64,000 nt of DNA from Gelatoporia subvermispora B (Eukaryota > Basidiomycota > Agaricomycetes > Polyporales > Gelatoporiaceae). The position numbers and the translations under genes are program-made. Each line of letters begins with the position of its first letter. The first letter of the stretch is position 1. This document shows positions 23,135-36,029 of this stretch, piece after piece. The notes under the pieces are model-generated. The model worked only from the letters and a program-made list of their open reading frames with translations, searched no databases and was not told where the DNA came from. The stretch covers positions 500,439 through 564,438 of the forward strand of contig KB445798.1 of NCBI GenBank assembly GCA_000320605.2, read 5' to 3'.

Positions 23135-24600
23135 CTAAACAACCGTAAATACATTTGTTGGTGTCTTGCTGCAGTATTCGTCGTCAGGCCTCTGATGGAG
23201 GTGGTCAGCCCGGGATTGCTCTACTTTCTGCGCTGTATACATCACCTCCGAACCTCGCACTTTGACCGTGGAACCGTCATCATGATAAGTCTCATGTTCG
23301 ACGTTGATTTGTATGGTATTGCCTTCAGGTCGAACGCTGAATGCATTTGCTGTGACCATGCTCGAACATTGATCCATATCGATGGCATCCCTTTCGATAT
23401 GCCCTATGGTAAGCCGGCTATTCAGTAGTACGAGTAGCGAATTGGTGTACAGTTTTGACTGTGTAAAAGCAGGGACGAAGTGATAGAAATTGTGCTGGAA
23501 GATGACGAATAAACAGAGCTGGATGATAGCCAAAATTGCTACACAACAATTTGAGCGTATTACATATGAATGGAACGTAACGGAGCTGCACACCTGTACA
23601 GAGACCTGTCTCTAGCGTAATCCTAATGAGCTTGTTGATAGCGGAATCCGTACTCTTGAACCCGGTCCGACCTCGTGATAGCTACAGCAGTCAAGCGAAT
23701 TGACCTTAAGTGACAACATCTCACTCACATAGTAGACCATGAGGGACGCAATCAAGGCGTCGCATAGAGCAGTACTCCCGGTCCATATCTATGAAAGCAG
23801 AAAATGAATCACTAGCAATATCCACTAGTGCTCTGTCCGAGTCTTACCACCTGAACTTTGAATGTCTTGGCCTGAGTGTCCGGGACACTTCCCAGTACCA
23901 ACACGGATATGCCCTCCGCGACTCCAGATGAAAATTGCAGCAAAGCGAGCTGATGTATTGTGAGGTTTGTTTCTGGGAGGCGCTAGAGAGGGCATACGAT
24001 GATAACAACGGTGGGGAATATCCTCGACCTGCTCAAGATGCTTATTCTCCATGCGTAATAGCATTGAATAATGGAGCTAGCTAAACATGACTTCAGTGAA
24101 CGCCAATAACGTGGGGAGGCAGAGACTCACTGAACGCGGTGAAGATCGGGACCGATATCCAGTTCAAGTTCAACCCGATCAAACCTGTGCAATCGCCCCA
24201 ACTCAAGGCAAGTTCGTGCCAGACGTCATGTGTAGAGAGAATCGTTTGCGCCGTTTCCACGACGAACAAACCGTAGGTAATTACTCTGGTAGCTATATTA
24301 TCAGGCACGCCAGATTGATGGTAAATGTCTGTCGCGCGTAAATCATCTGCACAATGCTCAAACGAAAATGCGTAGAATTATGACACGTACATATTTGCAT
24401 GAGAAGAGCTCCATAAAGGCCCCAGTTGAACTGGATTCCAATCAGCTATGGTAACACGCAGTTACGTCAGTGACTGTTGCAGCGAGACGTCCGGTTCGTA
24501 TAATTGAACTACTGACGAGAGGACCTGCGCTGGAGTGACAGATCAGCTTAATACACCGATTGCGCAGGAGAAACAATACTCACAGCTGGACAACTGGTGA
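23135..24600 (-). CDS. DUF6534-type multi-pass membrane protein 2
   Basis: Same family as the gene at 8996-10374, in opposite orientation. Landmarks: LIGIQFNWGLYGALLMQIYI, YGLFVVETAQTILSTHDVWHEL, LSWGDCTGLIGLNLNWISVP, CYYAWRIS, WTGSTALCDALIASLMVYY, and the last helix with FYHFVPAFTQSKLYTNSLL followed by LNSRLTIGH. An Asn/Ser/Thr-rich hydrophilic tail ends at 23135. The N-terminal exon (above about 24460) could not be fixed. Function unknown; it may be a sensor, transporter or scaffold in membranes. The pair flanks the UbiA/P450/GMC core. Confidence 0.78.
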
Positions 24601-26172
24601 GCGTTCAGCAGTACAGTACACCATACTGGGGAGTGTTCTGCGATGCAGTGCAGACTTCACGTAGCGACCTTTATGTCCACCTAGTGATCGCCTTGTGTGA
24701 TCCGGAATCTAAGCCACTCACTCAAGATAGTGCAATATCGTGCGGGCAAGCTCATTGAGCCACGGCCATATACAGAAACATCGCACCACGCTGCAATTGC
24801 TGATGAGATGTTGCCCGGAATCTGACCTAATCGTAGTGACATAGCGCCCTATTTCTTTTCGAGTGAGAGCCGTTAATAGGCTTTCATCATAGAGTTGTCT
24901 GTGACGGTCCGGGATTAAGTTTGCTCACATACGGCATGACGTGCATTCGATCTTTGCATCAGCAAAATCTCACGTTGTCCGTCTTATTTACCTTTCTGGG
25001 ACTTGGCGCTAGCTTTTTGCTTCATTGGCGCCCGATAAGTCCCTCGAGAGTCAAATAAGACGCTATATAAGTCGAATTGAGAAATTCGTGATGCTTGAAG
25101 AATAAGATTGCAATTTTGAGCCAGATGATACGTACTAGGGGCAACTCCGATGTATCGGTTGCTTCTAGGCTTGAATGGTATCACTAAGCAAGTGGCGGGT
25201 GCAACATCGTGCCCATGCTTCCGGTAATATTCGTTGGAGTACTTGTGAGAACCGTCAATTAGGGCTGACTGCGCCCATAGCTATATCACTAAGACCTCGG
25301 GCACCCTCAGACACTCCATCAGACTCAGTGACTTCGATTTCCCACCTCTGAGCCTTCTGTACGTCGGGCAAGTGGGTCTCTGAGCGCTGAGCGCTACAAG
25401 CCGGCCGAAGAAATTCACCCGCGGTATGAGACGAGCAGGCGCCCGCGAAACGGCTCTCTACGATCAGTGAACTATCGACGCCGGGCCTAAGAGCGGCCTC
25501 CCGACGCCTTCCTTTCTCTGCCGCCTGCCTGATCGTGCTTAGTTACATGTCAATATCCACATGAGCGAATAGGGCTCATTCGACCCACCACATGGGATCT
25601 CACTGCCATCGTTTTCCAATCCACGGAGGAACTCAGGAAGTGTGTACCTTCGGCGTATCACTGTCAGTATTATTTGGTCATGTATCAGAACGCCTCTGGC
25701 AGATGATATCTGAGAATGATCATGGAAGATGTTGAAGACCCCTAGCATCTCAGTCATTGGGTGACAGTGGGCATCATGCCGTTCATTATGATCTTTACGT
25801 GATATTACCTGAGTTGCACGGGCACCACCTCCGTCCGGGTGACCACTGATATCATCTCTGAAAATGAAAGGGTTGTTGCATGTTGGCTAAGGGTAGCTCT
25901 ATTGTATTCTCCGATCGTCACGCTTTACGTGATTTATCCGTCGGGTGAGAATGTGTAAACTGTGGAGGAGAATACGTTGACAGCCGCCATTCACGAAGCC
26001 TCCAGGACATCGGAGAGTGTCTTCCGGCATGCCTTGCGGCTATGGCTTGGTAACGTGCGAAGTGTGGGTACATTGTTCCATTGATTGAGCTTAATCCGCC
26101 CTTCATTAAAAGGTGTACACGTATATCCCACACCGCACTCATATCCGCCTTTCTTCACCTCAACCGTTCACG
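24601..26172. other. 1.6-kb divergent promoter region, no gene recognised
   Basis: Lies between the minus-strand DUF6534 gene and the plus-strand NRPS-like gene. Only short unremarkable open frames were seen. It may serve both promoters. Confidence 0.4.
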
Positions 26173-29100
26173 ATGCTCACATCTGCGTTACTGCCAGATT
26201 GCTTCGCTTTGCAGTGTACGGAACGTCCTGATGATATTTTATACCACGTCGTCCATGTTCCCACCAACGGTCTTGACCTCAACATCGTCTCCAAGAGTAA
26301 GGGAGAATTTCTTCGCGATTCTCAACAAGCTGCTGGATATCTGCGGATGACCGGAACGGAGCGAAGGAACCCAGGAGAGCCAGTCCGAGCTGTCTCTATC
26401 ATCATGCGTCATGGTTACGCGTGCCTCACTATGTTTGTCGCCGCATCTCTGAATCGCTTGGCGGTGAGTTGAGACGAATTGATGTCTGCGGTGCCATGAT
26501 TCTTAAGATCTGCCTGCCTAGCCGGTGCTCATTTCGTCTCATAACACTGCCGAGATGATATCAGTCCTCGTACATGATTCAAATTCCACGGCAATCATAG
26601 TGGACAGCGAGCATATGGAATTGGCATCGCAAATCAAACAGCAACTGCCTTTAATCCATGTGATTCACTTTGAACAGCTTAGCTCTCTCGGAAGCCTTGC
26701 GGCTGAGGACTTCAAGCCGTTTGTAGCACTTACAGAAGAGGAGTACCTGTCCGAGAAAGATACCCCCTGCTACTACATGCACACGTCCGGGTCGACGGGT
26801 AGGTACCTATCTGGTTGACTTCGAGTCATATTGGCTGAACCATGATTAGGTCATCCTAAACTCATTCCGGAAATTCACAGTTGCTGGTGGGATAAGGTCC
26901 ATCGCTACACGGCCCCCAATCCAGGTCGTCCGACGATAGTTATGGCACACATTCAGCATGTGCGTGACTATGATAACATTGGACGAATTGATGGTGACAT
27001 AACGTCTAGACACAAGGAGTTTTGCGTTTTTTGGCATTACCTTGGGTGTCCCGCGACATTCCGGTGCTTGTTGAGTCCAAGCGTCCGTTTAATAGCGAGT
27101 TACTTTGCCGTCTGTTCGAGCACTTCCCCGGAGCTACATGCGCAAGCCCTCCATCTATTCTCGAAGAGATTTGTAACGGGGGCCCGAAGTTGATCGAAAG
27201 TCTCGCGTCTGCGTATCGCGTGCTATTTGCTGGTGCGCCGTTGTCGCCTGTAGCTGGCGACAACTTGGTACGCGGAGGCGTCCGGTTGATGACAGCATTC
27301 GGAAGGTGAAGACACGTATCATCATGCCATATACCGCGTTCTTACTCAAGAGATCATGTGTAGCACCGAAACAGGGCAACTGACAGTCCTCGACGTCGCA
27401 TCCGATGACCCATTCGACTGGCAGTACATGAGATTACTCGATGAGGACCAAATTTGTATGGTTCCCATCCCGGATTCAGATGGCCTGTGTCAGCTTGTCG
27501 TCAAAGTGTGTGGTTATAACAATCATTATGCGGCTTTTATTGACATGTGCTAGCCTGGACGCTTCGTGTCGGCGGACTTGGTAAACTTCTCCAACCCTCC
27601 GGGCTACTTCTCTGGCGATCTTTTCAAACGTCATCCAACGAAGTTAGGCTAGTCTTACTTCATTGTACTTGGTGAGTGATTGTACTGAAACCCTTTGCCC
27701 ATGCTAGCTTTGTGGAAACACATGGGACGGCGTGGCTCGGTGGTGAGTCGTGTATATTCTCCGTGTGGTGCACGCCCTCATTATCAATTACCAGACTGTG
27801 CTCAGCAACGGAAAGAAAACAGATAATCAGCAAATTCGTGAGTAGTGTCAAATATCAAACGTTTTATTCCTCATGGGTTCGTGAGTAAGGCTCTCTTTTA
27901 ACACAAGACTCGATGATACGAGAAATTGTTGTCTTCGGAGAAGGCCGTGCTCAAAATGGAGTGATTGTTTGGCTAGCTGCTACTTTCTCTGACCCTGGAA
28001 CTGCCCTCGCCTCTATCTGGTCCTTGATCGACAGAGCGAATGGTTCGCTACCTCAACATTCGCGGATCGTAAAGGAGCTCGTTATCGTTGCCGCTTCTGC
28101 GAAGCCTTTCGTACTGTCCGACAAAGGCACCGTGCGGGAATATCAAACTTTGCGTCTCTATGAGCAGGAAATCGAGAACGCATATACGGAATTCGAGCGG
28201 GGTTCCATCAGCGGGACTCTACCTCTTCCTGGGGATGAAGTCGGTATTTTGACGTACATTCGGGATACCGTGGAGCAACTCTTAGGAAAGAAGATCACCG
28301 ATACCACGAACTTCTTCGATTCGGGTGAGTGGTTTCTGTATTTCTCTGTCGAGCACGCTCAGAAGACACATCGCTCAGGCATGGATTCACTGATTGCGAC
28401 AAGCTGTCGCTCTCGCATCATCCCTCTGGCACAGCTTCGGGGCTGGACTACGTTACCGAGGAATGTTTTGTATCACTACCCGACTATCTGCACTCTACAT
28501 CATCACATCATAGGGAGCGGCACCTCAAGCGAGAGTATTGCAGAGCAAATGAACGTTCACAACCTCGTGTCCAACCTTACAAACTCATGGAGTCTCCTGA
28601 AAGTCCCCAACAAACGGCTTACTGCGACGAGTTCGGACGACCCCTGGGTTATTTTGTTGACCGGTGCCAGGGGCGCTCTCGGACGTCAGCTCTTACCACT
28701 CTTCGTGGCATCGCAGCGGGTCTACAATGTATATTGTTTGGACCGTCGCTTGGACCCCTCGCATGCTGCGACCCGTCAGAGACTGCCCAGTGATCACTCC
28801 TTGCCATCGGAGAAGGTCAAGCGCTGGGAGATGGATGTTTCGAAACCGACCCTCGGGCTACAGGACGAGGAAATACATCTAGTACGTCAATTGTCTGCTC
28901 ATGGGACGATTGATTTAGCTCACGGACCGTTTTTGGCACTTTCCATATCAGATCCAAAACAACGTCACTCATATTGTACACTGTGCATGGGAGGTTAACT
29001 TCAACCACCCGCTGGGGCGATTTGTGGATACGCACATCAAGGGCATCCAAACGCTTGTCGAGATCGCCATGTCGACACAACGTGAAGTGGTCCCTCGACT

Positions 29101-29879
29101 GATTTTCATCTCCTCCATCGCTGGAGTGCTCAATCATGCTGATTCACGAGCGATCGAGGAGCGCTGCTATTACGATCCAGAGGTTTCTGCCGACTACGGC
29201 TACGGACAGTCCAAGTACGTTGCTGAGCGCCTTCTAGCGCATGCGTCGGAAAAGACAGGACTACCTGTGACCATCATTCGAGCCGGGCAGCTGTCCGGCT
29301 GCACTACGACAGGCGAATGGAACGAGAACGAGGTATACCCGATCTTTTTCCGGTCGTGCCATCTACTTCGACGTATTCCCAATACGATCCCAGTGAGCAA
29401 AGTCTCCTATCCCAATTGCAAACAGCTGACATAAATATTAGAATGCTCGTTGGGTACCCATTGACCTAGCGGCGCAAGCTATCTTTGAGATTGTCCAGCA
29501 CGACACAACCTCCGGCGCGCCGCTGACGGTGCGACATATTGACAGTGCATACAGCTGCGAAGGAACTCGTTTACTTCACTGGCTTGTTCAGGCATCTGGC
29601 GGTACGGTGGAAACGATACCCCTTGCATCATGGATACAAGCGGTACAGGAGGCTAAGGAAGATATACCCGCCAAGCGACTTCTCCAGGTGTTTGACGGGT
29701 GGGAGTCTGATGCACGCTGGAGTACTACTAAATCTCTCTCAGTGGAGAACACGCGAGGGGTCTCTGATGTGGCGGGCGGAATTCCACTTACATACGGGCT
29801 AGTATCGCTATACTGGCGTTATGCTACTCGGCATCTGACCGCGTTTGAGTCGAACGCAGTGGTGCCCGATGGCAATTGA
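26173..29879 (+). pseudogene. NRPS-like adenylate-forming reductase (A-T-R), with an in-frame stop; possibly inactive
   Basis: Three-domain carboxylic-acid reductase: an adenylation (A) domain activates an acid, the thiolation (T) domain holds it on phosphopantetheine, and the reductase (R) domain releases aldehyde or alcohol with NADPH. A-domain motifs: YYMHTSGSTGHPKL, FGSTETGQ, YFSGDLFKRHPTK and LSNGKKTDNQQI. T domain: FFDSG-MDSL with the Ser attachment site, split by an intron. R domain: VILLTGARGALGRQLLP, THIVHCAWEVNFNHP, FISSIAGVL and YGQSKYVAERLL, ending at 29879. Faults: a TAG at 27650-27652 lies in frame between HPTKLG and SYFIVL. The following segment has GRRGS where GRxDD is usual, and the exon join near 27010 is unclear. 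An in-frame 72-nt splice (27581-27652) would bypass the TAG but remove the GDLF motif. It could be a recent pseudogene, a sequence error or an odd splice form. Confidence 0.8.
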
Positions 29880-31210
29880 TACCTTGCGCAGGGCGTGATC
29901 AGAAGTACCTACTATTTCTCACCTCAGATGTATTATTTGTACTGTTATATCGATGTTCCTGGGAACGAATTCAGCAGGTCTCGGGAAGACAAATAGCGTT
30001 GTAACCTCCGCAGCACCTATTATGATAGATGATGTAAGCGAATACGAGGGATGACCTAGTCCCTTTAAACGTGTGGACTATATGTGCTCCGTTATCATCC
30101 GCGGTTGGTTGCCTGAGGAAACATCCTCCGTGCTTGTCGTGGCGCTCGAATTAGTGGTAGATATCGAGTCTTCTCGACATCGATGTTTCATTGGTCCTCT
30201 GCTGCCTGTATGTGTGCGCATTTCAGCCCCTGTCGCAAAAGAGCCTGAACACAAGCCTATATGCTGCCCACTGTGGTGACAGTACCTTTCTGGATGTCTG
30301 GGGAGCTCATTGATTTCCTGAAGCCTAATGCTACTTACACCGCAAAGGCAGGGACCTCTTTGGCCGACCGGAACACGATAGAGTTAAAATCGCAATGCAA
30401 ACGGCCACGAGCCGACTGTGGAAGATATGCTGCATGTGACCCTGAGAGGATTGCGATACTTCAGCCTGTGAATCTCAATACTGGCAGTCGCTATGAAACC
30501 TATCGTGCTAGGGGCCACGGAAGGCAGGTGATTTTCGGGCCGAATACACCATTCGCGTTTAGTCCGAATGTAGTACGTGATGCGTGTGATGTTTGTTCAC
30601 AGGTCAGCCCGGACGGGCAATGTTATGTATCCAGCGGTTGCAAGAATTGTAAGCATCTCGCACGCGTAGTTCTGAGGGGCGATATGGCCACAGTCAGTTT
30701 ATCATTATCTTGCATGCCTGGATGAGGCTCACTGTCTGATATGTGATCAAGGTCAGGCCTGCGTAGAACGTTTATAATCCGCTCTCTTTCTATTCGCTCA
30801 TACAGTATTCCGCGGTAGCTGCACTCCCAAGCTGCATCACGAAAGGCCACATTGACTTCAATGCCTATCGACAGCATGCGGAGGGTTACCGTCGTCTTTA
30901 CTGCCTTGCCGCACGTTCCGCACGGAATCGTTCCCCCCCAAGTGCGTTTAGAAGTGCTCTGGTCCGAAGCGAGAGCCTGCCATGCGACACGTGACGTCGG
31001 GTATGCTCGAAGAGCTGAAACGGATGAACATTGCATGAACCGATTTACGCGTCCTTGCGAGGTACAGCTACAGGCCACATGAAATATAACTGGCAGGCGT
31101 AGAGAGAATCAAGTCCACAAAACGTTCAACTCGGGAGAAATTGAAGAAATGAGCATACAAAGGGGGGATCCAGGGGACACATAGGGGCGCAAAAGGTCAA
31201 TATATGATGC
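29880..31210. other. 1.3-kb spacer, no gene recognised
   Basis: Convergent 3' ends of the NRPS-like and MFS genes. Open frames of about 150 codons on both strands (30261-30725 plus, 30623-31078 minus) overlap each other and show no family motif, so I do not call them. Confidence 0.4.
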
Positions 31211-33669
31211 TCAAGAATGTAGGCGAGGCGCAAACTTGGACTTTGCCCTCAGCTTCGTGCCATACCTGCAGCAGAGAAGTATCAATGACAAGCTCGAGAA
31301 GAGTGGAGACAACACACTTGTAGAGGACAAAAGGGATTGGCATCATCAGTAAGGCGACACATCCCAGAATTGTAGATGCCCAGCGAGGGTTAAGTGCGCT
31401 GTACATCCTGGGAGCAAAGAGCTAAGCCAATGCGAGAGGCACAAAGGTTCAGACCATGGCATATATCACCAATCAGAGTCATACCGGTAAACCGCCTGCT
31501 GCAGCGCTTCGTACGACGGTATTAGCAGCAAGGGCGGATGCCGCAGCAAACAGGTAGACGTCTGCACACTATGAGCGGGGAAAGCAGTGACGCCTATAGC
31601 GTGGTACTTGCCAACGGTGTAGTTAATGAGCGACAGCTACGCCTGATGTCAAAGTGTGATTATGAGAGCTCTCCAATATATCGACTCACAAAGAGGAGTA
31701 TGGAGGAGAATCCGAGGAAAAAAGCACCAGACAATGGTCCCCAAACTGTGAGACTGGGAAATGATGTCCATCTGTAGCATCATATCAATGTCAGAAATAT
31801 TCTAGGGTCAGTTCGGGACCGTGACCACTCACCCAAACCAGAAGAAAGCAATGGCATAGAGAGGGGACGTCCACATGGCCATCTCGAGACGAACCTCTGG
31901 AGGCACGTGATGCGGCTTGTACTGTCGGACTGCAGCTTCATAGCGCGGATTGAACACGATAAGGTACTAAAACGAGTGGAGAACGGATCAGCAATGATCC
32001 GGCTGTGCTCAACGTCGGGCCTACAACAAAACTAGCAGACACGCAGCCAGCAACTACCGGAAGATATGTCAAACCCAGGGTACCTGATGGAAGAGTCATG
32101 ATTGTGAACAATGAACACCTCTGAAGGGGTAAATGATTTACCTGGATTGAATCCATGCTCTCCCTGATAAACGCTCGGAAATGCTTCAAATACCATGTAC
32201 ATAGTTCCGTAGATGAACTAAACGGTGTCTTGGTACGTGGTCACCATATACGAGAGTGAACATCACTTACGCTTGTGTACACTGTCGTTGCAGCTAACAT
32301 TGGCTCCTGAAATAACATTTTGAACGGTCTCAGCAGAGTCTGTTTGATGCGGTCGGTGAATGCTACGAGTTGATTAGTCTCCATGGGTGCGTAATAGCGA
32401 TGGTCGCCCGTCTCCACACGCATCTTCCGTGCTTTCTGTGAAAGCAGAATGGGGCTACAAATTATAAGCATCACTTTCATGATCATTGCGACGTTTCAAC
32501 TTACAGGTAGGTCTCTGGCAGAGAAACAATGACAAGCGCAATGCAGACGCCGTTCTGTACATCTCAGTAGTATAAGTACGCTATGCTCGGTACATCTAAA
32601 TGTCGACTTGCGAAGATCGTCAAGACCCAGAAGGTCCATCGCCAGGAGATGCCAGAGACGGAAATGTAGCCGCCAACAAGAGGTCCCCTGATTTGTTACC
32701 ATTATCTCCAGCGCAAAGCACATATTGTGAGATGACTCACAGAGCGGATCCTATGAAAGGCGCATTCGCGAAGAGAATGTTTGCCTTTCCTCTCGTACTT
32801 GCGTCCCAGCTAACCACAACTGTGAGTAGGGTTATAAGACCATGATTTTTGAACCGCGTACATGTCTGAGATGATCGCTCTATTATAGAAAGGACAAGAT
32901 GGAACGTTGTTAACAAGTCAGCGAGATGGGGAATGAGGCATACCCGCTGTTGGTGAAGGGAGCTGCCGCAAATATGCCAGCTAACAGGCGGAAAATAATG
33001 ATTGAGGCCCGGTTCTGAGCGAGAGCACATCCTATTTGAAAGCACTGCAATGCATCAGATGAGCAACATTGACAACTGATGTTATAAGTAATGAACTTAC
33101 CGTATATATAGGCAACGTGGAGAGAAAGACGGGTCGTCGGCCATACTGTGTCTGGTCAGCTAACAAGACGCCCATTGCACGGTGATAGCACACCTGCTCA
33201 GACAAGGGCCCCCACAGCAGCGGACCCACGCAGTATCCAGTCACAAACAATGAGATACATAGGACGACCAACTCTTCGGACATGGCGAATTGAAGAGCTA
33301 GGTTCGAGGCGAGTCCAGCAGGCGCGGAGGACGCCACTCCTCTGTCGGAGATCATGATGGGATTTGAGATCCTCAACGATGAGACAATGAGCAAATGAAC
33401 TTACGCATTGAACGCAATAAGGCTGGCAATGGTTGTCAAATACCACCTCTTGCGGCGGGACCAGTTCTAGCAAAGAAACAGAGACCATCTCCATGAGCTT
33501 GCGCGGCAAGGCGAGCGACGCTGTAGAGTAGACATAGCTAACGTACCTTGGGGTCGTCCGGGTCCTCAGGTCCGAATTCAACAAGGAACATCTTCAACTC
33601 TTCCTCTGACAGTGCTTGCTTGGCATCGTCGGTATCTTGAGGAATACTCTGTTTTTCAGGTTGCAGCAT
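31211..33669 (-). CDS. MFS transporter, DHA1-like drug:H+ antiporter
   Basis: Twelve-helix exporter. MLQPEKQSIPQDTDDAKQ starts a hydrophilic N-terminus that ends in the fungal DHA1 signature FGPEDPDDPKNWSRRKRW. Next come SEELVVLCISLFVTGYCVGP, LLWGPLSEQ-YGRRPVFL (family motif between helices 2 and 3, split by an intron), GIFAAAPFTNSGAIISD, and IWDASTRGKANILFANAPF after removing an intron. The C-terminus joins to FVLYKYGTKLRAKSKFAP and stops at 31211-31213. All joins checked keep phase, with at least six introns. In clusters of this kind such proteins export the product or give self-protection. It looks intact. Confidence 0.88.
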
Positions 33670-35388
33670 AATCGACACGGTGGATGTTCACCGAGACTTA
33701 GTTATCAAGTCAGCCTTCAAAAGCAGGAAGTAAAAGCCGAAAGTTTCGGGCGGACGTCGACGGAAACATGCGAGGGATAAGAGGTATAATAGAAGCCAAG
33801 AGAAGTATTCATATCCAACGCGGAGGTCGCGTGCCGCAATTGAACCGCGGTCTCCGTTCTCGAACGTTTCTGCTGTTCCTCTTGGTTGCTTCCATGTTGC
33901 GCCAGTGGAGCTGCATCAGATGGATAGGTGGTCGTCGGATGCAGTTGAGACTTGGAATTCTGGAGACGCCACGAAGCGGCCTGGATCATATGGGGCACTG
34001 GAGCGCAAGGCGCCCGGCATATGATTAGATTGCCGGCTTGAACCCCTATCCTATCCCTGCCGGAATGCCGGACTCTGTGCACAGCAGGGTAACACGTATC
34101 CGGAGAAACTACTCTCGGCGGCAGAGCCTGAGCGGCTTCGAGTCTTCGACAGAATTCTGATGAAATTGGCTCTGAATGGACATTCCCTATTGGCATCCAG
34201 GTGCTAGTTATGAGCTACAGTTTGAGCCCCCATTTTTCTTCGTTGATTGTCCGTGAGGTCAATGCCTTACAGTGGATGATACAGCTGTCCGTATACTACG
34301 TGGAGAGTGTACTGATACTGCACGAATAATGTCAAGGTCCCCGGGACAGAAGCAAGGTGGGGCTGCTGTTGGAACTATAGGGAAGTTCGTATGATAGAAT
34401 CTGGGATTTGTACCGTATCATGGTCAGCAAAGAAGGAAAGAGCTTCGAGCTCCTGGCGGCCGAACGGAAGACCCTGGGTTCTGGGCCCTCGCATCTTGTG
34501 CTACGTGCGCATCTTGCCATGGTGAGATCCGATCGTCAGGAGCTCCACTTGTTCCTCGGAAAATGCCCGGGAGGCAGAACTCCCGCAGTGCAACTAAGTG
34601 ACAGTAAATAAACTCTTGAGATGTACCCGTCATATCAGGGTTCCTCGGGTCCCTATGTACTGGTGTTGTACGCAAGCGCTGGCGACGGACGGCGGTGATC
34701 GGCGAAGTTTCTGCTGCGGCGAAGTATGCAACTACGAAACCTTTTCGATTTATCGCGGTCGCCCTTAGAAGCACAATCATGTTCCACCGGATGATATCTG
34801 TCCAGGTATCTGTGCAGGCCAGCCAGCCAATGAAAGAGAAAGCATCGCTGTGCGCAGTCCATGTCACGTATCACGACAAACGTAAGCTGCGATCCAACGT
34901 CGCCGTGAGATGATGTAAATATTTACTGTCCGAGCCTCCCAGGAGACACGCAACATGCGGAATGTGGCGGTCTGTGGCCGATAGCAGCTCCTCACCGGCT
35001 ATGTCATTAGTAGCCGGTGTATTCAAGGAGGTGGGCTGTTTCACACGGACCTTTTGAGCGCCAGGCTCGATAACAAGGTTCGTGATCCTAGCTCCGCGGC
35101 ATCTTTCGGACACTGTATGATCTCAAGTGCAGATCAAATTGAACACAGTATCCCAGCGCCGAGATGTGGAAGCAGGTGATACACGTTCGTGAGCCAAATA
35201 AACACGAGGCTGTAAGACCGAACAATCCAGTAGACGCCCGGTATCGGGATGAGCCGAGCTGGAGGAAATGACCCATGGACATAAGCAGATCGCCACCTGG
35301 GACATCGTCTCTGGCATTCTTGGAATAGTCTCCATGTCCCATAACGCCGTAATTAATCTTCTCCTGTTGGTTCGACATGTCCCAATAG

Positions 35389-35517
35389 AGATTATTTGCT
35401 GGCACCTAGGTGCCAGTTCTGAATTACCAATTGAGCTCCACTTGTCTCTCGGCAAAAGTGCGGGAGGTGGCGCGCTTGGGGTTCAGAAAATCGCTCACCT
35501 AGGTGCCAGCAAATAAG
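35389..35517. repeat. Short inverted-repeat hairpin element (MITE-like) with a perfect 18-nt palindrome
   Basis: The left arm from about 35389 and the right arm to about 35517 are inverted copies sharing TTATTTGCTGGCACCTAGGT and its complement, about 120 nt apart end to end. The left arm also contains a self-palindrome CTGGCACCTAGGTGCCAG at 35399-35416. The interior has no coding potential. No target duplication was established, so mobility is inference. Confidence 0.6.
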
Positions 35518-36029
35518 CTCTAATCTCGAGGCGGCGATGCTCCCATCGGACACGGATAACATCATCTGGTTGCATCGAGGGCTTCATTCCATATTCTATC
35601 ACTGACGTCCCGGTAGGTTTGGACCCTAGCTGATGTCTCGGCATGCGCGACTCTGTGTCACCGCTCCCGAGTTCCACAGACTGCCATTTGTTCTAAGTTG
35701 TCTTCCGGTCGAGGTACATGCCGGCTCTTGTGATTCTTCTGAGACCATGTGAGACGCATCTTCTCCATTAGAGGTCCTCGAGGAGCCAGGTTGCAGAGCA
35801 TGAAGATTCAAACACTACGAGGAAAAATAACGAACTATGGAAGTTACATAATCTTGACGCGAAGTTATCTCAAATCATTATCAGAATGGCTTCTGGTTGT
35901 GAAACATGCAGCTCTTCGCAGTAACGCTGGTCTGAAATCATGGGGCGAATTCAATATCGTGAAATTTTCGGCCTCATGTTTGTACAACACTGAATGATAG
36001 AGAGATCAGTAGGGACACCCCAAGGGCAG

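Noticed and set aside
30261..31078. Overlapping open frames on both strands between the NRPS-like and MFS genes
   Set aside because: They exclude each other, lack motifs, and sit where two convergent genes end.
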